DNA from: a bacterium
GTDB taxonomy: Bacteria; UBP15; UBA6099; JAJRTR01
Reading direction: 5' to 3'
Assembly (NCBI GenBank): GCA_024278215.1
Contig: JAJRTR010000079.1
Location: 1 to 8,370, forward strand
DNA length: 8,370 bases
Part shown: positions 4,623 through 8,370 of the stretch, piece by piece
Layout: every line of letters begins with the position of its first letter
Position numbering within the stretch: the first letter of the stretch is position 1
Program-made: the position numbers and the translations under genes
The notes under the pieces: generated by a model
Database searches by the model: none
What the model was told of the DNA's origin: nothing
The model's input: the letters and a program-made list of their open reading frames with translations, nothing else

Positions 4623-5018
4623 ATGTCAGTTGCAGAGAAAGAAATAGTGATCGCCGGCAGTGAAAACGGCGCGGCCGGCGCTTATGCGGAGCAGCGGCGC
4701 ATCGTATACCGGCGCGGTGACAGGCGATGCGCTCATATATGGCACGCCACAGGCGTTGTGGCGGGCGGCCACGCGCGTTTTCGATGCGGAAAATGCGGCG
4801 CGCTGATGAGTGAGCCTGTCTGCCAGGAGCCGCTGCGTTTTACACAATGTGTGGTGCCCGCGGGGCACGCGCTGTGCGCAGTGTGCGGCAGGGCGTTCGA
4901 GGCGGACGCGCTCGAGCGCGCCCCCTATGGCCGCGGGCGGCTGGTCTGCGGCGGCTGCCTGGACCGGCTCCTTGCCTATAACAACCACGAAGAGCCGTTT
5001 TTTTTCAGGCTGATATAA
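4623..5018 (+). CDS. zinc-binding early protein with CxxC knuckles
   Basis: 131 aa, start chosen at ATG 4623 with AAAGGA 9 nt upstream. Cysteine pairs are C55/C58, C85/C88 and C109/C112, with single C36, C67 and C76 and H38 and H41, enough for two or three zinc sites. The C-terminal module CAVCGRAFEADAL ... LVCGGCLDRLLAY parallels the protein at 2674-2991. The N-terminal 50 residues are Ala/Gly- and Arg-rich and not recognised. First gene after the rightward repressor-controlled promoter and 51 bp before the small-terminase-like gene. A nucleic-acid-binding or regulatory role is inference; no enzyme motif is seen. Confidence 0.72.
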   Translation: MSVAEKEIVIAGSENGAAGAYAEQRRIVYRRGDRRCAHIWHATGVVAGGHARFRCGKCGALMSEPVCQEPLRFTQCVVPAGHALCAVCGRAFEADALERAPYGRGRLVCGGCLDRLLAYNNHEEPFFFRLI

Positions 5019-5069
5019 TCGAAATCCGACCGCCACTACAAACAATCACATCACTGAAGAGGAAAAAGT

Positions 5070-5762
5070 ATGAAAACAACAAGCGACGATTTTATACGAT
5101 GCCGCGCTATAAGCAAAAGTACCGGCACGCAGTGCAGGCACGCCGCAATGCGGGGCAGCGATTATTGCCCGACGCACCGCGCGAAAATGCGCAAACGCCC
5201 TGTGCGGAATAAAACGGCGTCGGCGGCGCAGGATACGTCGCGTGCGGCGTCGGGAAACGCGCCGCGGAACGCGGTCCAAAACGCGCCGCGGGTCGAGTCC
5301 GAAACACCGGTTGCGACTGCATCCGCGAGAGCGGCGGGCGGCATGTATCCGGCACGCGGCGCGAGAGCGATTACGACGCGTATCATGGAGATGCGCGACG
5401 ACCCGGACCTGCTGACGCTGCGCACGGAGGTGGCGACGCTGAAGGCGATGCTCGAGGACGCGCTGGGTCGGCTCGACGAGGCGCGCATGAGCGACGACGC
5501 GGAATCGGCGGTGCCGGCGGCGGAGAAACGGGTCGAGAGCCTGACGATGAGCATACTGTCGGCCGGCGAGAAGTTCACGCGGGTCGAGGAGCGCCGCCGG
5601 GGCGTGCTCACGGCGTCCGAGATCGGCGTTATTGTCGACAGAATAAAAGAGAGGGTGATCGATGTTGTCCGAAAAGCAGACGAAGACGATAGTCCTGAAG
5701 AGACCGCTCGACGCATCGCTGAGGCGTTCTCTGCGATCGAAATTGTCGGCAGCGGCGACTGA
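5070..5762 (+). CDS. putative terminase small subunit with N-terminal zinc finger
   Basis: 230 aa, start ATG 5070 with a GAGG site. The N-terminus has C11-x10-C22-x10-C33-x2-H36 (CRAISKS ... YCPTH), like the DUF5763-type zinc knuckle. A low-complexity Ala/Pro/Arg linker (about 45-95) follows. Then comes a helical segment, DPDLLTLRTEVATLKAMLED, and a region ending TASEIGVIVDRIKERVIDVV ... ARRIAEAF, a pattern I know from phage proteins encoded directly before the large terminase. By that position and pattern it should recognise phage DNA and load the large subunit. Its last 101 bp overlap the large terminase in another frame. It could instead be an accessory zinc protein. Confidence 0.65.
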   Translation: MKTTSDDFIRCRAISKSTGTQCRHAAMRGSDYCPTHRAKMRKRPVRNKTASAAQDTSRAASGNAPRNAVQNAPRVESETPVATASARAAGGMYPARGARAITTRIMEMRDDPDLLTLRTEVATLKAMLEDALGRLDEARMSDDAESAVPAAEKRVESLTMSILSAGEKFTRVEERRRGVLTASEIGVIVDRIKERVIDVVRKADEDDSPEETARRIAEAFSAIEIVGSGD

Positions 5763-7440
5763 CATACTGGAACGCGCCCTGCCGCGCCGAAGTTCGACCA
5801 TCGGACGCGCCGACTGGGCCTGCCGCTACGCTTCGATAGACGGCCGCCGCTTCAGTTTCGAGCGTCACGAATACCTGCGCGGCATCTACGAATGCGACCA
5901 CCCGAATATTGTGCTCGAAAAGGCGGCGCAGATGGGCGGGAGCGTGTTCGGCATCATCGACGCGCTCTGGGCCATCGACACAGGCAGGGTGAAAAAAGTC
6001 ATCTACTTTTTCCCGACCGCCGCCGATGTCGAGGACTTCTCGCACGACCGCGTCAGGCCGATGATCCTGGATTGTCCCCGTTTGTCATCACGTGTGAAAG
6101 GGATCGACAACGCCGGCTACAAGCAGTTCCTCGATCCCGTGGACGGCTCGCTCCGGGCGGCGATATATTTCCGCGGCATGAAGTCGAAGGTTTCGACATC
6201 TTCGGTGCCCGCCGACCAGATAATGATCGACGAGCGCGACAAGGTGTCGGTGCGCGACTACGAACTCGCCCTCAAGCGCATCTCGCATTCCGAAAAAGGC
6301 TATCGGCGCGAGGCGTGCACGCCCACGGTGTCGGACTACGGCATCGACGCTGTTTTCCTTCGCTCGGACATGAGATGGTGGACGATGAAATGCGCCGCCT
6401 GCGGCGAATGGAACCAGCCGGAGAAGACGTTCCGCGACGACGGCGGCCCCGCGCATGTTCTGTATGCCGTGGACGGCGACGTATTCCTGGGCTGCCGCAG
6501 ATGCGGCGCGCGCCTGGAACCGGCCGCGGGCGAATGGGTGGCCGACTGGCCGGACCGCTCGGATATCGCGGGCTTCCACATCTCGCAACTTTACAGCCAG
6601 GTGGTGCAGTCGGGCCGCCCGATACAGAAGGTGATACTCGACGACTGGCGCAACACGCGCTATGTGCAGGATTTCTGGAATTCGCGTGTCGGGTTGCCGT
6701 TCGAGGACAACACGACTTCGATCACGCGCGAGATGCTCAACGCTTGCGACGGCGACTACGAGATGAAGCGACGCGGCACCGCCTGCACGATGGGCGTCGA
6801 TCAGGGGAATGTGCTGCACGCTGTCGTGTCTTCATACAGCAACAGCGCGCGCCGCGTACTGTTCGCCGGTGTGCTCGAACGGTTCGACCAACTCGACGAG
6901 CTGATGAAAACTTATGACGTGCGGACGTGTGTAATAGACGGACTGCCCAACACGCACAGCGCGCGCGAGTTCGCCGCGCGTTTTCCCGGTCGCGTCTATC
7001 TCTGTTTTTACAGCGCGAGCGCGAAGGGCGAAACGCGGTGGAGCGAGTCCGATTCGACAGTGTCCGTGAACCGCACCGAGGCGCTGGACGCGGCGCTCGA
7101 AAGTTACGCGCGCCGCGAGGTGCGTCTGCCGCGCGGCGCGGTGATCGAGGAGCAGTTCAAGCAGCAGATGTGCAACATGGCGCGCAAGCCGATCAGGGGC
7201 GAACTGGGAGAGATAACCGGTTTTGAATGGGTGCGGCGCGGTGCGGATCATTTTCGCCATGCCGACAGCTACGACTGCATCGCCGGTACGCGGCGCGGCC
7301 GCGACCTGGGTGAGATACTGCTGGGCGTGGCGTCCGAAGAGCCGCGCGCCGGTTTCCACACGCCCGGCTCGGAGTTGCCGGGTGGCAACAGCCGCGTTGC
7401 AGGCGGCAGCGATGAAAAGAGGAGTATGGATGAGTGGTGA
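5662..7440 (+). CDS. terL: phage terminase large subunit, GpA/lambda-like
   Basis: 592-aa packaging motor that cuts concatemeric DNA and pumps it into proheads. The ATPase domain has a deviant Walker A, K87-AAQMGG-S94, with the lysine at the front as in lambda gpA (KSARVGYS). Walker B is IMID190-E191 and the coupling motif ACTPT is at 218-222. A zinc ribbon sits at C244/C247 and C278/C281. FHISQLYS (305-312) is a GpA-family signature. The RNase-H-like nuclease has D380 (GVDQG), D426 (VIDG) and D535/D538 in DHFRHADSYD. Start ATG 5662 has GAGAGGG upstream at good spacing but overlaps the previous gene by 101 bp; no better start exists before the conserved region. Length is usual and the gene looks intact. 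Confidence 0.93.
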   Translation: MLSEKQTKTIVLKRPLDASLRRSLRSKLSAAATDILERALPRRSSTIGRADWACRYASIDGRRFSFERHEYLRGIYECDHPNIVLEKAAQMGGSVFGIIDALWAIDTGRVKKVIYFFPTAADVEDFSHDRVRPMILDCPRLSSRVKGIDNAGYKQFLDPVDGSLRAAIYFRGMKSKVSTSSVPADQIMIDERDKVSVRDYELALKRISHSEKGYRREACTPTVSDYGIDAVFLRSDMRWWTMKCAACGEWNQPEKTFRDDGGPAHVLYAVDGDVFLGCRRCGARLEPAAGEWVADWPDRSDIAGFHISQLYSQVVQSGRPIQKVILDDWRNTRYVQDFWNSRVGLPFEDNTTSITREMLNACDGDYEMKRRGTACTMGVDQGNVLHAVVSSYSNSARRVLFAGVLERFDQLDELMKTYDVRTCVIDGLPNTHSAREFAARFPGRVYLCFYSASAKGETRWSESDSTVSVNRTEALDAALESYARREVRLPRGAVIEEQFKQQMCNMARKPIRGELGEITGFEWVRRGADHFRHADSYDCIAGTRRGRDLGEILLGVASEEPRAGFHTPGSELPGGNSRVAGGSDEKRSMDEW

Positions 7441-7453
7441 AAAGGGGATGCAC

Positions 7454-7492
7454 GGCCCGCATTGGTGAAATATGCGGGGCAGCCGGTTTTTG
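7454..7492 (+). terminator. dispersed hairpin element, copy B; possible terminator after terL
   Basis: Core CCCGCAT (7457-7463) / ATGCGGG (7473-7479) around TGGTGAAAT, identical to 2574-2596 except one spacer base. Here the stem can be extended: CGGC (7454-7457) pairs with GCCG (7483-7486) past a 4-nt bulge, then G and five Ts (7488-7492). That makes a modest intrinsic terminator after the terminase gene, perhaps only partial because phage genes continue in the same direction. Confidence 0.55.
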
Positions 7493-7538
7493 TACGAGTA
7501 CTGCAAAGAATATGAGAACGTAACATGGGAGGTATTTT

Positions 7539-7862
7539 ATGTATGGAACAAGATTGAAATGTGACAGGCGACCGTGTTGCGTGATGGGCGACATGATGGT
7601 GGAGGAAATTTTGAACACAATGGCGGCGCGGCACGCGAGCCGCGGCGTTATTCAGTACTGTGTGCTGCCCTACGCGCTGGACGATCTGATGGAGATCATA
7701 ACCGACATCGAGGCGTCGCCCACCGGCGATTCCAGCCGTAACGGCCTTGTGCTCAGCCTCGTGAAGCGAGTGATCACCGACAGGCTGCGAAAAGCCGCGG
7801 GGTGCATCGGCAGGGCCATCGAGAACGGGCACAGGCTGGCGGTCGAGGAGTTGAAGTTCTGA
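7539..7862 (+). CDS. hypothetical phage protein (107 aa)
   Basis: Start ATG 7539 follows GGGAGG at 6-nt spacing, one of the best ribosome sites in the window. The N-terminus is Cys-containing (LKCDRRPCCVMG), followed by helices EEILNTMAARHAS, YALDDLMEIITDI, LVLSLVKRVITDRLRK and IGRAIENGHRLAVEEL. No family recognised, no membrane segment. It lies between terL and the HTH gene, where phages often have a portal or regulatory gene, but it is far too short for a portal. Confidence 0.7.
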   Translation: MYGTRLKCDRRPCCVMGDMMVEEILNTMAARHASRGVIQYCVLPYALDDLMEIITDIEASPTGDSSRNGLVLSLVKRVITDRLRKAAGCIGRAIENGHRLAVEELKF

Positions 7863-7943
7863 AGTTGCCGCCGTGCACGCTACAACACGCGCGCGACATG
7901 TTGCAGGGTCGAACCGAAAAACCAATGTGAAAGGAACGAGGTT

Positions 7944-8243
7944 ATGAACTACCCGCTTTTCGAGCGTTCTGAAGGGTTCTACCATTCGCTGGCACTGCTG
8001 CCCGACTGGGAAAACCGGCTGGTGCGACGGCTGGACATCGAGGAATTCGCCGTGAGCGATCTCGACAGCGCCGAACTGACTATCCTGCATTTCAATCAGC
8101 TCGGCTACACGATCAGGGAGATAAGCTGGTACTACGGAGTGAAGGACCGACAGGTGCGCCGCCGTCTAAAGAAGATATACCACCGTCTGGCTGTGCGGCA
8201 GGCGGATACGAGCGAAGACGAAAAGGAGTGTGATGCACATTGA
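7944..8243 (+). CDS. sigma-70 region 4-like helix-turn-helix protein
   Basis: 99 aa, start ATG 7944 after GGAACGAGG. Residues 43-83 (AELTILHFNQLGYTIREISWYYGVKDRQVRRRLKKIYHRLA) have the sigma region 4 / LuxR-type tetrahelical HTH pattern: a helix, a Gly-Tyr-Thr turn, the EI-xx-Y-GV turn and the basic recognition helix. The N-terminus has no sigma region 2, so it is not a full sigma factor. Small HTH proteins of this kind in phages often control late genes (for example ArpU-like activators); that role is inference. Its stop TGA overlaps the TTG start of the next gene (TTGA), pointing to coupled translation. Confidence 0.75.
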   Translation: MNYPLFERSEGFYHSLALLPDWENRLVRRLDIEEFAVSDLDSAELTILHFNQLGYTIREISWYYGVKDRQVRRRLKKIYHRLAVRQADTSEDEKECDAH

Positions 8244-8370
8244 AGTGTTACGGCAGGTATGGTACGGGGGCGGACTGCGCGAACTGCGAGTGGAGCGCGG
8301 GCTGCCGAAAGATCGAGGCTTTCGACAAGCGGATTTACAGGTCGAACCGAAAGTATGCGATTCTGAAACT
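8240..8370 (+). CDS. Cys-rich small protein, partial (runs off the window)
   Basis: Open frame from TTG 8240 to the edge, beginning (M)KCYGRYGTGADC and continuing ANCEWSAGC, then basic (RKIEAFDKRIYRSNRKYAIL). Four cysteines within 21 residues suggest a zinc knuckle. The TTG overlaps the preceding stop as TTGA, and AAAGGAG lies 11 nt upstream. A second open frame from ATG 8233 also has this ribosome site, but its codons lack the GC-rich third positions of the neighbours and give no motif, so I prefer the Cys-rich frame. Function unknown. Confidence 0.55.
   Translation, partial: MKCYGRYGTGADCANCEWSAGCRKIEAFDKRIYRSNRKYAILK

Noticed and set aside
5046-5801. Minus-strand 251-aa open frame opposite the terminase genes
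   Set aside because: Arg/His/Ala-rich shadow of GC-rich plus-strand coding sequence, without domain or ribosome site.
5892-6917. Plus-strand 341-aa open frame inside terL
   Set aside because: Arg-rich out-of-frame reading of the terminase, which has clear Walker, zinc and nuclease motifs in its own frame.
2574-7479. attL/attR of a small integrated element bounded by the hairpin copies
   Set aside because: The interval splits a continuous phage region (packaging genes continue after 7479), holds no integrase, and the 23-bp identity alone does not show integration.
7898-8353. Shared 13-mer GGTCGAACCGAAA (near 7908 and 8341)
   Set aside because: About the number of 13-base matches expected by chance in a window this size, with no structural context.

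Overview
This window reads as one end of a temperate bacteriophage or prophage (immunity region plus DNA-packaging genes) lying next to a two-gene surface-sugar or cell-envelope module. The DNA is moderately GC-rich with AT-richer control regions. It has strong Shine-Dalgarno sites and textbook sigma-70 promoters (TTGACA with TATTAT, and TTGACA with TATAAT), so the host is a bacterium with ordinary initiation signals. I cannot name the host or a phage relative from sequence alone.

Layout: (1) 1-308: about four copies of a 29-bp tandem repeat, then hairpin-rich non-coding DNA. (2) 309-2390, minus strand: an NAD-dependent epimerase/dehydratase followed 45 bp later by a FemAB-like GNAT protein, probably one operon. 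(3) 2391-3760: a leftward zinc-binding small protein (2674-2991), a long leader with a perfect 15-bp hairpin, a consensus leftward promoter at 3332-3359, and a rightward leader ending in a strong intrinsic terminator (3644-3695) overlapped by a competing 13-bp inverted repeat. (4) 3761-4622: a 55-aa acidic protein, a minus-strand XRE-like repressor (3974-4360), and a rightward promoter (4361-4389) with operators. (5) 4623-8370, plus strand: a second zinc-binding protein, a small-terminase-like protein, the large terminase (592 aa, GpA/lambda-like), an unknown 107-aa protein, a sigma-region-4-like HTH protein, and the start of a Cys-rich protein cut by the window edge.

How it works together (inference): the repressor probably shuts both outward promoters, because the same 16-bp operator sequence lies between the -35 and -10 boxes of each. 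This is the lambda PL/PR logic. Each outward early transcript begins with a long structured leader and then a small protein carrying a related zinc-binding module (CAxCGR ... CxxC ... AY). The rightward transcript then runs into packaging genes.

The least ordinary items are the matched operator geometry, the pair of zinc-module early proteins, the overlapping terminator/inverted-repeat device at 3587-3695, and a dispersed 23-bp hairpin found almost unchanged at 2574 and 7457. No integrase, transposase, tRNA or CRISPR array was found.
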